Assembly (NCBI GenBank): GCA_964007475.1
Contig: OZ023273.1
Coordinates: 71,897,842-71,961,841 of the forward strand
DNA length: 64,000 nt
Source of the DNA: Hybos culiciformis
Taxonomy: Eukaryota; Arthropoda; Insecta; Diptera; Hybotidae
Reading direction: 5' to 3'
Positions 12,417 to 23,136 of the stretch are shown piece after piece. Made by a program: the position numbers and the translations under genes. The notes beneath the pieces are model-generated. The model had not been told where the DNA came from. It was given only the letters and a program-made list of their open reading frames with translations, and ran no database searches. Positions within the stretch are counted from its first letter, which is position 1, and every line of letters starts with the position of its first letter.

Positions 12417-13013
12417 ATGCTAGAGATAGAGTCGACGTAATTCACGCATATGCGCGCGTAAAAAAAATAAAAAAAAACTGTTTTTTTTACCTGTTATGCT
12501 CAACGCCGTTCACATGCGAAAAACAAAAGAGAAAAATGTCATTACTGTAAACAATAAAATAAAAGAAAAATAAATTCAAAAAAAAATCTAATTCAATTTT
12601 AATTTCTTTTGATTAATTTTAATTTGATCTTCTTGTTAAAGAATTAATAAAAATAAAGTTATAAATTAATTAAAATACAACAATAATTACAATTTTATAA
12701 TTTTTAATAAAAAAGCAAATAATAAAAAAGCATAAAAAATTTTAATAAATTTGCAATAAATAATTATTTAATTTTTATTTTTGAATATAATTATATTTAT
12801 GAACTTTTTTATTTTATTAAATAATTATTTGTTTGTAAAATTTTTTTTTTCTAAATACAACAAAATAAACAACACAATTTTTTTTTTCTAATTACAACAA
12901 AATAAACAACACAATTATAAACAAATGATTTCCACAATGTACGGCGTAAAATACTAAAATATTTCAACTTTTACGCGCGTAAGCTACGTTTTACGTCGTT
13001 GCGTATAGCCGGT

Positions 13014-13294
13014 TGTGGTATAGAGGGCGCAAATACTAGGTTATAAAGAATGTACTAAAAGAGTGCTATAAATGAAATGTAAAAAAATGGAAACACTTTG
13101 TGAAATAGTTTTGTATTGTTTTATTTTGAACTAGATAAGAAGCCTGTAAAAGTTGATATTAGAAATAAAATTATAATTAAGAATATAAAAAAAATCTTAA
13201 TTATTTACAATTGCAAGGAGCAGCCTAGTTACTATATTATTATTTAGGGATCGTAAGAACGATCTTTCCATCAGTCTCAAGGCGAGACATTACA
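13014..13294 (+). repeat. 5' LTR of the gypsy element
   Basis: The 281-bp repeat starts with TGT and ends with ACA. It should carry the promoter and polyadenylation functions; gtgctataaatgaaatg at about 13062 is a plausible TATA-like site, and an aataaa occurs downstream. It is identical to the 3' LTR. Confidence 0.95.
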
Positions 13295-13296
13295 AT

Positions 13297-13310
13297 TGGC
13301 GACGAGGAAG
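13297..13310 (+). other. Primer-binding site of the gypsy element
   Basis: TGGCGACGAGGAAG begins two bases after the 5' LTR. TGG is expected because it pairs with the CCA end of a tRNA. The first seven bases would fit a tRNA ending GTCGCCA, such as some arginine tRNAs, but the following bases diverge, so the primer is not identified. Confidence 0.65.
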
Positions 13311-13336
13311 AAAAAGTTTTTTTTAGAAGAATCAAA

Positions 13337-16300
13337 ATGGCGAATGCAGAAAAAGCAGAAAAAAAGGAAGCGACATCAACAACGGTAATTCGGACGGCTG
13401 GATTAGGAACGGTTCCATGTTTCAAAATTGAAGATAATTTTGAAGTTTATCAAGAGCGTCTGGAACAGTATTTCAAAGCAAATGAAGTTGATGAGGAAAA
13501 GCGGGTTTCTGTAATTTTAACAACAATTAGTCAAAGAGCTTACGAAATCATCAGGGAAATTTCATTTCCAAAGAAGCCAAGCGAGCTTAGTTATGATGAG
13601 GTTATAAATTGTATGAAAGCGCAATTTGGTAAGCAAGAATCTGTTCTTAGAAAACGGATTATTTTTTTTGATTTAAGACAGAGTCCAGATGAAACAATAA
13701 ATAGTTGGCATGTGCGAGTGAAAAGTGCTGCGATGTCATGTGATTTTAAGGACAAATTAAATGATTTTGTAAAGAACAAATTTTTAACTGGGATCACAAG
13801 AGGTCCAATTCTAGATAAATTGTGTGAAGAAGATCATGAGAAGCCATTAAATGATTTATTGAAAATTGCAGTTCAAAAAGAGGCGGCATTACACGAAAGA
13901 GAGATCAGTGTGAACAAATTGCAAAAACAATCTGGTAAGCTGAAGACTAAAGGTGAGCCGAGAAGTGAGAGTGATAGCTCTAAGACTGAAAAATTGTGCT
14001 ATGCCTGTGGTAAAGGTAACCATATTTTTAAGAATTGCAAATTTAGGGAATATAAGTGTAAAAAGTGTGAAAAAAAAGGGCACTTAGCAGTAGTTTGTAA
14101 GAAAAACAATAATAAAGCTGAAGGGAAGGAAAATTTAAATTCTAATGAAAAGAAGTTAAATTTTGTTGATTTTTATTATAATTCCTTCAATAATTCAAAT
14201 GAAGAACCTATTTTAATAAAGTTTAAAATAAATAATAGGTTAGTCGAGGCTGAAATTGATACTGGATCGGGAGTTTCAGTAATTCCAGAAAGGATTAGTG
14301 AAAATGATTTTAAAAATGTTAAATTAGAGCCAACAGATATTCGTTTAAGAACCTACGATGGAGGGGTTATTAATCCGGTGGGAAAAGTGAATATGATGAT
14401 AGAATTTGAAAAAAAAAAGATCACGCACGGGATTTTGGTAGTTAAAGGGGGTAAAAACATTTTAGTTGGTAGAGATTTAATGAAAAGATTAGGAATTGAG
14501 TGTAAGATAAAAAACGATGTCGGAAGTAATTTTATTGAAGAAGATTTGGTTAAAATAAAGGAAAATTTAGTTTCCGAATTTAAAGGGCTATTTAATGGAA
14601 AAGTGGGAAAATATAATGGTACCAAAGTTTCTCTTCAATTTAAAGAAAATTCTATTCCAAAGTTTCTAAAACCAAGAAGCATTCCGTTTGCATTTAAAGA
14701 AGAGGTTGAAAAAGAGTTAGACCGCTTAGAAAAAGATGGAATTATAGAGAAAATTGAAAATTCAGAATATGGAACCCCTTTAGTACCAGTATTGAAAGAG
14801 AATGGTAAAATAAGAGTGTGCGCGGATTATAAGAGTACAATTAATAAAGATTTAGAGGATGTTAAATATCCATTTCCCAAAGTAGACGATATTTTTCGCG
14901 AGTTACAAGGAGGGGAATTATATACGAAATTAGATGTTTTAGCTGCATATAATCAACTGGAAGTTGATGTAGAAACTGGTAGACGTTTAGCGTGGAGTAC
15001 GCATAAGGGCATTTACAAGATGAATAGGTTACCATTTGGTACAAAACCAGCGTGTGCTATATTTCAAAGGGAAATAGAAAAAGTTTTGCAAGGTTGTAGG
15101 AAGACGGTAAATTTGCTAGACGATATAGTTGTTACAGGACGTACCCTACAAGAGCATGTGACAAATTTGAGAAAGGTTTTGACTATTTTGAGTGATTGCG
15201 GATTTACGTTGAATGAGCCAAAATGTGAATTTTTTAAAACTGAAATAAAGTATTTGGGACATGTGGTGGATAAAAATGGGTTAAAGAAATCTAGGGAAAA
15301 GGTAGAAGCGATGATTGATGCTCCAAGACCAACGAATATTACAGAGGTTAGAGCATTCGTTGGTATGGTCAATTATTACGGGAAATTTGTTCCTAGTTTG
15401 TCCACTACATTGAACCCATTGTATAAATTAATTAGAAAGAATGAAAATTTTGTTTGGAAACCTGAATGTGATGAAGCGTTTATGACTGTAAAAAAAGAAT
15501 TAGTTTCAGACAGGGTTTTAGTTCATTTTGACCCCAATTTACCGATTATATTAGAGTGTGATGCTTCAAGCTATGGAATTGGGGCAGTTTTGTTGCACGA
15601 AATGAAGGATGGGTCGGAAAAGCCGATAAGTTTTATTTCGCGAACATTAACGAAGGCTGAACGGAATTACGCGGTTATTCATAAAGAAGCTTTGGCTTTG
15701 GTTTGGTCAGTAAAAAAATTATATCAATATTTAATGGGGAATCATTTTATTGTGCGGTCGGATCACAAACCGTTGGAAACGTTATTCGGAGATAATAAAG
15801 GTATACCTCAAATGGCAGCAGGTAGGCTGCAGAGGTGGGCATTGTATTTGGCAAATTTTAATTTTACAATGAAATATGTGAAAGGGCGTGATAATGTGAA
15901 AGCAGATGGTCTTTCAAGGTTGTGTTTGAAAGGGAAAGTAGAAAGAGTGTCTGAGTTTGAATATGTAAATTGGGTGGAAGATTTTGTACCAGTAAATTTT
16001 AATCAAGTAAAAATTCACACACGTAAAGATAAAATTTTAAGTAAAATTTTTATGTTTTTATTAAATGAGTGGCCTGAAAATACTTGTGAGGAAAACAAAC
16101 CTTATTTTTATAGAAAGAATGAGCTGTCAGTGGAAAATGGTGTGATTATGTGGGGATATAGAGTAGTAATTCCTGAAAAGTTAAGAGAAATTGTTTTAAA
16201 AGAGTTGCATTCAACCCATATGGGATCTACAAAAATGAAAGGAGTGGCTCGATCCTATTTTTGGTGGCCTTCTTTAGATAAAGATATTGAGAGAATTTCG

Positions 16301-17443
16301 AATAAGTGTAAAGTTTGTATGGAAAATAGGCCTGAGCAAGCGAAAGTTCCTTTGAATAAATGGCCTAAAACATCAAAAGTATTTGAAAGAATTCATTTAG
16401 ACTATGCTGGTCCATTTAAAGAAAAAATGTTTTTAATCATAACAGATTCGTATAGTAAATGGCCAGAAGTATTTGTAGTTCCTAGGGCAGATACAGCTAA
16501 TACATTAAGCAAGATTCGGGAAGTTTTTGCTAGATTTGGAATACCAAACACCATGGTAACGGATAATGGTTCTTGTTTTGTTTCAGAAGAGTTCGAACAG
16601 TTTTGTATAAGTAATTCTATAGTACATTTGACTTCTCCGCCGTATCATCCAGCGAGTAATGGGGCGGCAGAGAATTCTGTCAAGTCGGTAAAAAATGCAT
16701 TAAAAAAGTTAGTTAATGAGAATGATAAAATATCGATGCATACTCATTTACAAAGATATTTATTTTTATATAGAAATTCACCCCATAGTACGACAGGAGT
16801 GAAACCATCAGAGTTAGTTTGTAAGGGACAGGTTCAGATACGATTTAATAAATTACTACCGAAAGTAGGTGATCGTAATGAAAGTCAAGAGAAAAATTAC
16901 AAGGGAAATAAAATCAGAGAAAAATTAGGAATCGAAGATATAATTTATTATAGAGATTATAAAAATAACAAGCAGACCTGGAAAAAGGGGGTAGTAGTTG
17001 AGAGTTTGGGTAATTCTATTTATAAGTGTAGAGATATGAATTCAAACTTAATTTTAAAGAAACATATAGATCAGATAATGTGGAATAAAGATTTACAAGA
17101 TAAATCAGACTATTTAAAGGTTCCTATACAAATAGACTGCGAGTCAGAAACGGATTTTAAGAACGAAGAGGATTTAAAAAAAAGAAAGTTAAATGAAAAT
17201 CTGTTGAGGCACAATAAGTTTTCTGCGCCGCCGTGGCAGATTTATGATAATTTTAAAAAAATTGATGAAAATGTAATTGGGAACGAAGAAGTAGAAGTAA
17301 ACGAAATACCAGAAACAGGCCTATCTACTTCAATTTCAGCCTCGACGGAATTAAAAGATATAGGAGATAAGGACGAAATAGAAATAAATGTAAGACCAAA
17401 AAGAGAAATAAAACCTAGAGTTAGATTAATTGAAGAAATGTAA
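13337..17443 (+). CDS. Gag-Pol polyprotein (Gag, protease, RT, RNase H, integrase)
   Basis: This 1368-residue protein carries every step of gypsy replication in one frame. Residues 1-200 are Gag-like. Two CCHC zinc knuckles lie at 221-234 and 241-254. The aspartic protease motif DTGSG is at 308-312. The reverse transcriptase spans about 420-650; its catalytic motif reads LLDD at 593-596 instead of the usual YLDD/FLDD. RNase H has D742, E784 and D809. Integrase has HHCC zinc residues H958, H961, C991, C994 and catalytic D1022, D1076 and E1112 (35 residues between the last two). The C-terminus is acidic and lysine-rich without a chromodomain that I can recognise. The ATG at 13337 follows the primer site by about 25 bases. 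There are no frameshifts or stops, so Gag:Pol ratio cannot be set by frameshifting between ORFs. Confidence 0.96.
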   Translation: MANAEKAEKKEATSTTVIRTAGLGTVPCFKIEDNFEVYQERLEQYFKANEVDEEKRVSVILTTISQRAYEIIREISFPKKPSELSYDEVINCMKAQFGKQESVLRKRIIFFDLRQSPDETINSWHVRVKSAAMSCDFKDKLNDFVKNKFLTGITRGPILDKLCEEDHEKPLNDLLKIAVQKEAALHEREISVNKLQKQSGKLKTKGEPRSESDSSKTEKLCYACGKGNHIFKNCKFREYKCKKCEKKGHLAVVCKKNNNKAEGKENLNSNEKKLNFVDFYYNSFNNSNEEPILIKFKINNRLVEAEIDTGSGVSVIPERISENDFKNVKLEPTDIRLRTYDGGVINPVGKVNMMIEFEKKKITHGILVVKGGKNILVGRDLMKRLGIECKIKNDVGSNFIEEDLVKIKENLVSEFKGLFNGKVGKYNGTKVSLQFKENSIPKFLKPRSIPFAFKEEVEKELDRLEKDGIIEKIENSEYGTPLVPVLKENGKIRVCADYKSTINKDLEDVKYPFPKVDDIFRELQGGELYTKLDVLAAYNQLEVDVETGRRLAWSTHKGIYKMNRLPFGTKPACAIFQREIEKVLQGCRKTVNLLDDIVVTGRTLQEHVTNLRKVLTILSDCGFTLNEPKCEFFKTEIKYLGHVVDKNGLKKSREKVEAMIDAPRPTNITEVRAFVGMVNYYGKFVPSLSTTLNPLYKLIRKNENFVWKPECDEAFMTVKKELVSDRVLVHFDPNLPIILECDASSYGIGAVLLHEMKDGSEKPISFISRTLTKAERNYAVIHKEALALVWSVKKLYQYLMGNHFIVRSDHKPLETLFGDNKGIPQMAAGRLQRWALYLANFNFTMKYVKGRDNVKADGLSRLCLKGKVERVSEFEYVNWVEDFVPVNFNQVKIHTRKDKILSKIFMFLLNEWPENTCEENKPYFYRKNELSVENGVIMWGYRVVIPEKLREIVLKELHSTHMGSTKMKGVARSYFWWPSLDKDIERISNKCKVCMENRPEQAKVPLNKWPKTSKVFERIHLDYAGPFKEKMFLIITDSYSKWPEVFVVPRADTANTLSKIREVFARFGIPNTMVTDNGSCFVSEEFEQFCISNSIVHLTSPPYHPASNGAAENSVKSVKNALKKLVNENDKISMHTHLQRYLFLYRNSPHSTTGVKPSELVCKGQVQIRFNKLLPKVGDRNESQEKNYKGNKIREKLGIEDIIYYRDYKNNKQTWKKGVVVESLGNSIYKCRDMNSNLILKKHIDQIMWNKDLQDKSDYLKVPIQIDCESETDFKNEEDLKKRKLNENLLRHNKFSAPPWQIYDNFKKIDENVIGNEEVEVNEIPETGLSTSISASTELKDIGDKDEIEINVRPKREIKPRVRLIEEM

Positions 17444-17561
17444 AATTTTATAGATATATAAAAAAAAGAATTTTGTTTTGGTTGCCTTAATATCACATTA
17501 ATATTTGAATTTAAATTTATTAATAAGAATTTTTTGTAAAAAAAAAAAAAAAAAAAATCTT

Positions 17562-17573
17562 AGAAAGGGGGTA
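17562..17573 (+). other. Polypurine tract of the gypsy element
   Basis: AGAAAGGGGG followed by TA abuts the 3' LTR start TGTGG. It would prime plus-strand DNA synthesis. A poly-A run of about 20 bases precedes it (about 17537-17557). Confidence 0.85.
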
Positions 17574-17854
17574 TGTGGTATAGAGGGCGCAAATACTAGG
17601 TTATAAAGAATGTACTAAAAGAGTGCTATAAATGAAATGTAAAAAAATGGAAACACTTTGTGAAATAGTTTTGTATTGTTTTATTTTGAACTAGATAAGA
17701 AGCCTGTAAAAGTTGATATTAGAAATAAAATTATAATTAAGAATATAAAAAAAATCTTAATTATTTACAATTGCAAGGAGCAGCCTAGTTACTATATTAT
17801 TATTTAGGGATCGTAAGAACGATCTTTCCATCAGTCTCAAGGCGAGACATTACA
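17574..17854 (+). repeat. 3' LTR of the gypsy element
   Basis: Identical over 281 bp to the 5' LTR by direct line-by-line comparison. It is followed at once by the target duplication ccggt. Confidence 0.95.
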
Positions 17855-18219
17855 CCGGTCTCATACATTTTCATACAATTTGATTTTTTACGTGCGTACA
17901 CGCGCGTGAATTACGTCGACTCTATCTCTAGCATTAGATTTTTTTAGAAAACTTGATAAGGGTGAAGGAAATAAGGGAGTATAAAAGAGTATAGATTCAT
18001 TTTATAGTTTTTTTGTGTCATTATTGCAAAGCCAAGCACGAACAATAAGTAAAAGGGCAAAAATTCCAATTTCAATTCAAACATTAATATTTTTACATTT
18101 CTGTTTATTCAGGCATATTAAATAAAAGTAACTTAAAATAAAACTAAAAATCACAAAATTTCAAAATATTCCATACTCTTGAGTTGGGCTAGCGTACTCA
18201 TAATTGCAGGCCATTTAAG

Positions 18220-18345
18220 CAGGGCTGTGGAGTCGTGGAGTAGGAGTCGTAGAGTCGGTAGTAATTTTTGCTTGTTGAAAGTTGAAAAAATAAGGAGTCG
18301 AAAAAATAAGGCCAACTCCGACTCCAAAACCATTAAATTTAAAGT
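18220..18345 (+). repeat. Truncated hAT-like repeat (cagggctgtggagtc family)
   Basis: It starts cagggctgtggagtcgtgga and continues with repeated ggagtcg phrases, ending in aactccgactccaaaacc, which is their complement. The start is typical of a widespread animal hAT MITE family. The right end lacks the expected cacagccctg, so this copy is truncated or decayed. Confidence 0.5.
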
Positions 18346-18401
18346 CTATTCCACCAAAAATGATTAATTTAAATCAAAATTACTGATTTTTATAACTACA
18401 C

Positions 18402-18778
18402 AGAAAAAAATAAATTAGAAAGATTGACTAAACATATTGTAATTAAATGAATCAGCTTTATTTAATTTAACTCATGTTTTAAACAAATTAATTAATTCAA
18501 TAGTTGAAAAAAAAATCAAAACTGAATGATTTTTCTAATAAAAAAGTTTTAAAATACAAATAATTAATTGAAAGAATTAATAAATTCAATAGCTTTGTTT
18601 TAAGAGTTCATTTATTGGAAATATTAAAAACAATTTGTTAAAACAAATATTAAGGTAAATTTTCAAATTATCTAAACATTATGTGATTCAGCAAATTTAA
18701 TTATTGGATTTGAAATAAATATTTCACTATATCAACTACAAAAATATTGGAATTGTACAGTGACATTCTTTAAACTTA
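18402..18778 (+). repeat. Dispersed repeat (family T), copy 1
   Basis: From acacagaaaaaaataaatta to about 18778 this matches 38420-38802 almost continuously, including tcagcaaatttaattattgg and tgattttaaa-rich segments. It is the left part of the TIR element at 38418 without its right end. AT-rich and non-coding. Confidence 0.8.
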
Positions 18779-20990
18779 CAAACCAAATCAGACATAAATG
18801 TTTAATTCTATTGAGTAATTTCACAATATTGTCATTGTTTGTTTAGTTGCGAAACAGAAAGGATTAATTTTATTTTTTTTTTAAATTTTAATTTTAAATT
18901 TAAATTTAAATTAATTTTATTCTTTTATTAATTAAAAATGCATAAACTGAGTGAAAAAATTAATGAAAAAATTAATGAAAAAATTAATGAAGAACTTAAT
19001 GAAGAAATAAATGAAGAAATAGTGAATTACGTTATTCCTGACAATTTTGTGCATCTCTGTTTTTAGAGTGGAATCTAAGCAATTTATTTCAACATTTTGC
19101 TGGTATATATGAATAAAAAGCTTAATTTTAAAAAAATAATAAAATAAAGCCATATTTTAAATAAGAAAAAATATGATATAGAAACTTAAAAATGTCTGAC
19201 TTTGGAGGATATCAATGTATTGATTCCTGCAAAGAAATTAGCCATTCGTAGTAAATTTCGTCAACAATTATTTGAGTCGAAGCGAGAAAAAGTAAGTACA
19301 AATCCCATAGTAAATAAATTTAAGATTAATAAATAAATTTTAAATTAATAATCTCGTTAATCAACATTAAAATAAAACGGTTATTTGATAAAACTGGAAA
19401 GGTAGCCAACTAATGAAGGTGGATGAGCTTGGTTGCCTGTACAATTTTTAAATGTTCCAACTATTTCTTTGTAGCAATAAACTAGAGTAATAGTTGAATC
19501 AATAAATAAAATTCTTTAATTTAACTTATTAAATCATTAAACNNNNNNNNNNNNNNNNNNNNNNNNNNNNNNNNNNNNNNNNNNNNNNNNNNNNNNNNNN
19601 NNNNNNNNNNNNNNNNNNNNNNNNNNNNNNNNNNNNNNNNNNNNNNNNNNNNNNNNNNNNNNNNNNNNNNNNNNNNNNNNNNNNNNNNNNNNNNNNNNNN
19701 NNNNNNNNNNNNNNNNNNNNNNNNNNNNNNNNNNNNNNNNNNCGATGGGAAACACACGAGCAGAATTATTCGCGAATATAAAGAATTATAAAGCTCATGA
19801 AACTTTCAACTTTATGTATATTTTTAACGCTATCAATTCCTTAAAAATTGAGTACTCTCGATTCCGAATGCAATGTAAAAATAAATTAAATGGAAAACTT
19901 ATCTAGGTGACCAAAATAAGTGGAACTTCTGGAACCGATGATACCGATGATAAATCTCGAATTCGAAAAGAAAAGAAAAAATTACTATAGGTTCCAAAAG
20001 ACCGAAACCTAAGAATTCAGAAAAGCTAGCCCATGTATTTTATTTATGATGGTATATATCTAAAATTAAACATATTGGTGTTGGTGGAAAGGTGAAAATA
20101 GCCTATGAGCTTCAAACATAAATACTTTAATTCAAACAGTAGAGTATGTAGAATATTCATTTCACAGTGTTTAAATTTATTCTTAAGGTAAACATTTCCG
20201 AAACTACTCCAAATCCAAGGGGTTAAAATCTTTTTTAACTACATCTACGTAGATTCTGAAACTGGTGAACAAAAGTTACTGGGTCAGAATCATTATTTTT
20301 TATAAGTCAAAATATAAGATTTTTTTTTTTTTTAAATTAAGTTAGAGAAGTATTTTTGGAAAATTTTATTTTTATGTACATATTATTTTATAAATTGTAT
20401 TATATTTTTAAGTATTTAAAAAAAAAAATGGAAATTTTAATGTGAATAATTTTCTTAAGAATTTTTTGTAATTTAAAAGTTTGTTCCGTGTTGCAAAAAA
20501 ATTAAAAAATAAAAATTTTAATGCAAAAAAGGATAAACTCAATAAAGTTTTTTTTTTTTTTGTGAATATAATCCGTAAGAATTTATTAAAATTGAATTTA
20601 AGGTAAATGTATTGTCAACGAAGACAATGCATTTAAGTTTTCCTTTATAAAGTTCATATTTTGAAAATTACTGCGACATTTTTATTTTTTTTTTTATTTT
20701 CATAAGTTTAGAGATAATTCAAAATTATATTGTGTTTTTTTTAGATTTAATGTGTACAAGTCCTGAGCAATAATAGATGATTTTTTTTGGTGCAATTTCC
20801 ACAGCCAGTTGGAAAACTAAAAACAAATAAGAAGGAGAATGCATTTTCTATATACTTAATATTTTATTCAACATAATGTGATGCATTTTAGTGCATATTA
20901 ATGTTTTTAATAGCCAAAAAATAGCAATATTTCGCAAATAAATTAGAATGAATAGAATATGTTTTTTTCAAACTTTAAAGCTAATCATAA
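18779..20990. other. AT-rich stretch containing a scaffold gap
   Basis: Short 12-bp tandem repeats based on gaaaaaattaat run from about 18954 to 19022 and change gradually toward gaagaaataaat. The 200 Ns at 19543-19742 are an arbitrary-size gap, so continuity there is not certain. No gene is recognised on either side. Confidence 0.5.
19543..19742. other. Assembly gap (200 N)
   Basis: Exactly 200 N characters; the round number suggests a placeholder of unknown true size. Confidence 0.98.
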
Positions 20991-20994
20991 TTGA

Positions 20995-21445
20995 GTAGTT
21001 TATAACAAGGTTGTTATACAATTCTGTGTTCAAAAGCAAAATCTTTGTTTTGAGCTAGAGCGGAATAAAACTTTTTTTTAAATTACAAAAAATGTATTTG
21101 TTAAAAAATTGTAATTTGTTTAGAAAAGTTTTGAGAACAAATTTGGTTTCAGTTTTTTGTTTATCAAATTATCAAATTATTAGTTTAAACTTCTGTTATT
21201 TGAATAAGAAGCAAATAAAACGTTTTTCATAGTAAACTTAATATTATTTTCCAAAAGCACAATAAAAAAAAATTTAGTTAGGTCGTTTGTCCAATGTCTA
21301 TAACTTCTTAGCGGATTGTCATAGAAGAAAAAGGGTATGGATGAAAATAAACTACATAAATAAAGAAGCAACTTTATAATATTATCTCAATTTTGTGTTA
21401 TCATCATTTAAGACGTTTCGGCTTTTGAACACAGAATTATGCATA
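20995..21445 (-). repeat. Dispersed repeat (family C), copy 1, inverted relative to copy 2
   Basis: The phrase ttctgtgttcaaaagc at about 21024 and gcttttgaacacagaatt near 21421 form inverted ends. The interior (for example gaagcaactttataa and gtctataacttctta) is found in reverse orientation at 27190-27720. It is AT-rich and non-coding; together the two copies define one TIR-bounded family. Confidence 0.7.
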
Positions 21446-21559
21446 TAACATATATTATGTTACTAAAACTAATCTTTAAGAACCAACACCAACATAAATA
21501 AAAAATTTAAAAATTGGAAATAGGGCTCGAGGTCACTAAGACACAAATTAATAAGTATT

Positions 21560-22050
21560 TAATTTATGCTTAAGGTAATACCATTTTTAACTTGATGGAA
21601 ACCTTCTGAATTTTTTTAAATTGAAGGAAGAGAATTCCAAGAAAGAGATACTCTGGCGTTGAAGTTCTTCTTCAGTTATAACTTTTTTCAAATGGAATTA
21701 ATAGATTGATTGATCTGGTGGAGCGAAGGGATTGAGATCTAGTTAAAAAATAATCACTGAAGGTTGAATTAATAAATTTTTTTACGAAATGAGAAACTTG
21801 CGATTTTGGCTTAAGCGAAAAAACATATTAAATTGCTATATGAAAACAAATTTACAGTCGTCTTAGAGACTTTTCAGTTTCAGACCAGAAAATTTCACAG
21901 CCATAACATAAGTGGAGCATGATAATACTCTTCGCGAGCGATTTTACCTCTTTCGGCAGGAATATTTTAGCGCTAAACAGACATCTGAGTTTTTGAGACA
22001 TTTTGGAGGTTATTGCCAAGCCGATAGTGGGATTTGAAATCCACAAAGTT
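21560..22050 (-). pseudogene. Non-LTR retrotransposon RT C-terminal relic
   Basis: The frame 22046-21852 reads SKMSQKLRCLFSAKIFLP and IIMLHLCYGCEIFW, matching the thumb/connection region that follows RT in jockey/CR1/R1-type LINEs (usual form SLILPxLxYGxxxW). Further along the same strand, in two other frames, come RSTRSINLLIPFEKSYN and then ARVSLSWNSLPSI, the common C-terminal tail of these proteins (usual form RxxxxWNSLPxxI). Stops and frameshifts separate the blocks. The catalytic RT core is absent. The order and spacing are right, so I regard this as the dead 3' part of a LINE ORF2 without RNase H. Confidence 0.65.
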
Positions 22051-23130
22051 TAACTGGGTCTAGCAAATGACTGATATTTCTGTAGAAAAAAAAAATAGCC
22101 TGAATTTAAGAATTATTTAATACAAAACCATTATTACTGCATTTCTGTGTATAACTCTATTAGAATCGATTAAAGTAAATACTATTTGAAGATACAACGA
22201 ATGTTAAAAAGTCATTTTAATGAACATAAATTTGCTAGGTATAGAAGTATGTTGTTTGTCTTGTACTACCTAACATACAATTTAGTACAAATAAACAAAT
22301 TACATAATTTTTGTTACAACCTTAATTCTTTTTATGTTGATCTTTATAAAATATCTAAAAGTCCAAGAAACGAATAGGACAAAAAATTTAAATAAAAATA
22401 TAGGCAAATACACTTATATCTCTCTTTCATGGGATTAATTAAACTGAAGTATAACAAGAACTAGAATTCGAAAATTAAATGGTTTTTTTGTTTTGGTTAT
22501 AAATATAAAACATAGATGGAAAACTTATGGTCACATAAGCTGCTTTCAAATTTTATCGCTGGAAATTCAAATAAATCTAGATCAGAGATTTTTGTTAGTA
22601 AAAAAAACTTTATATATTTTATATAAATAATATTCCTTGGAGATATACCCTTATAATCCTATAAGAATGTTTTTTTTTGTTTGTTGGATTATACATTAAC
22701 TTAAAGACCATTGAAAGCACATATTAAAAGATTTTCTCTATATTCAGAAAAAAAATAACAAAATCTTGATTACAACAAACCGAAAGAAATTGGTTCAGCG
22801 GAATTTAATATTCTTGTGTTTTACATAAATATTATTTTCTATTTATTTTTTTTTGCCAGCATATATATAGAAGATTTTATGTGTAATTTTATTGTTTACA
22901 AAATATCATAAATTATACATGAAGTTATATGCTGTGATCTCTAAAGGGACTTTTTTTTTTATCATGCGAAAATTAAATTGCATAAGATATTTACATTTTT
23001 GTTATGTTAATTTGTTGTCAAAACCTTTTTTAATAAAAAAAAAACTTATATAAATTATTCAACCGCACGCAAACTTATAGAATTAAAACAGATGTGGGAA
23101 ATATAAAAGAGTTGTAAAAGTAATATTAAT
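22051..23130. other. AT-rich non-coding stretch
   Basis: No gene or structured repeat is recognised. A 63-codon ORF at 22186-22377 has no domain. Confidence 0.5.
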
Positions 23131-23136
23131 ATGCTG

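Larger units (their letters stand above)
13014..17854 (+). mobile_element. Complete Ty3/gypsy LTR retrotransposon, very young
   Basis: Two 281-bp LTRs beginning tgtggtatagag and ending gagacattaca bracket one long ORF, a primer-binding site and a polypurine tract. The 5-bp target sequence ccggt occurs at 13009-13013 and 17855-17859. I find no difference between the two LTRs, so insertion was recent. All expected parts are present and no envelope gene follows pol. A single fused Gag-Pol frame with two CCHC knuckles resembles the Mag-like group of insects, but the clade needs a tree. Confidence 0.95.
12418..17933. mobile_element. Harbinger/Tourist-like MITE, split by the gypsy insertion
   Basis: The left end tgctagagatagagtcgacg is matched exactly in reverse at 17904-17933, giving about 30 bp of perfect TIR that continues imperfectly through CG-alternating sequence and poly-A/T. 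The element is flanked by TTA on both sides (12415-12417 and 17934-17936), a 3-bp TWA-type duplication as in PIF/Harbinger elements. Without the gypsy insertion it is about 670 bp, with no transposase. It includes a tandem pair of the phrase tacaacaaaataaacaacac (about 12856-12915). Superfamily is inferred from duplication length and sequence only. Confidence 0.65.

Noticed and set aside
13240..17496. Minus-strand ORFs within the gypsy element
   Set aside because: Antisense shadows of the Gag-Pol frame.
18932..19153. 73-codon minus-strand ORF with a repeated FINFF peptide
   Set aside because: Translation of the 12-bp gaaaaaattaat tandem repeat.
19521..19757. ORFs crossing the first N gap
   Set aside because: They consist almost entirely of undetermined residues.
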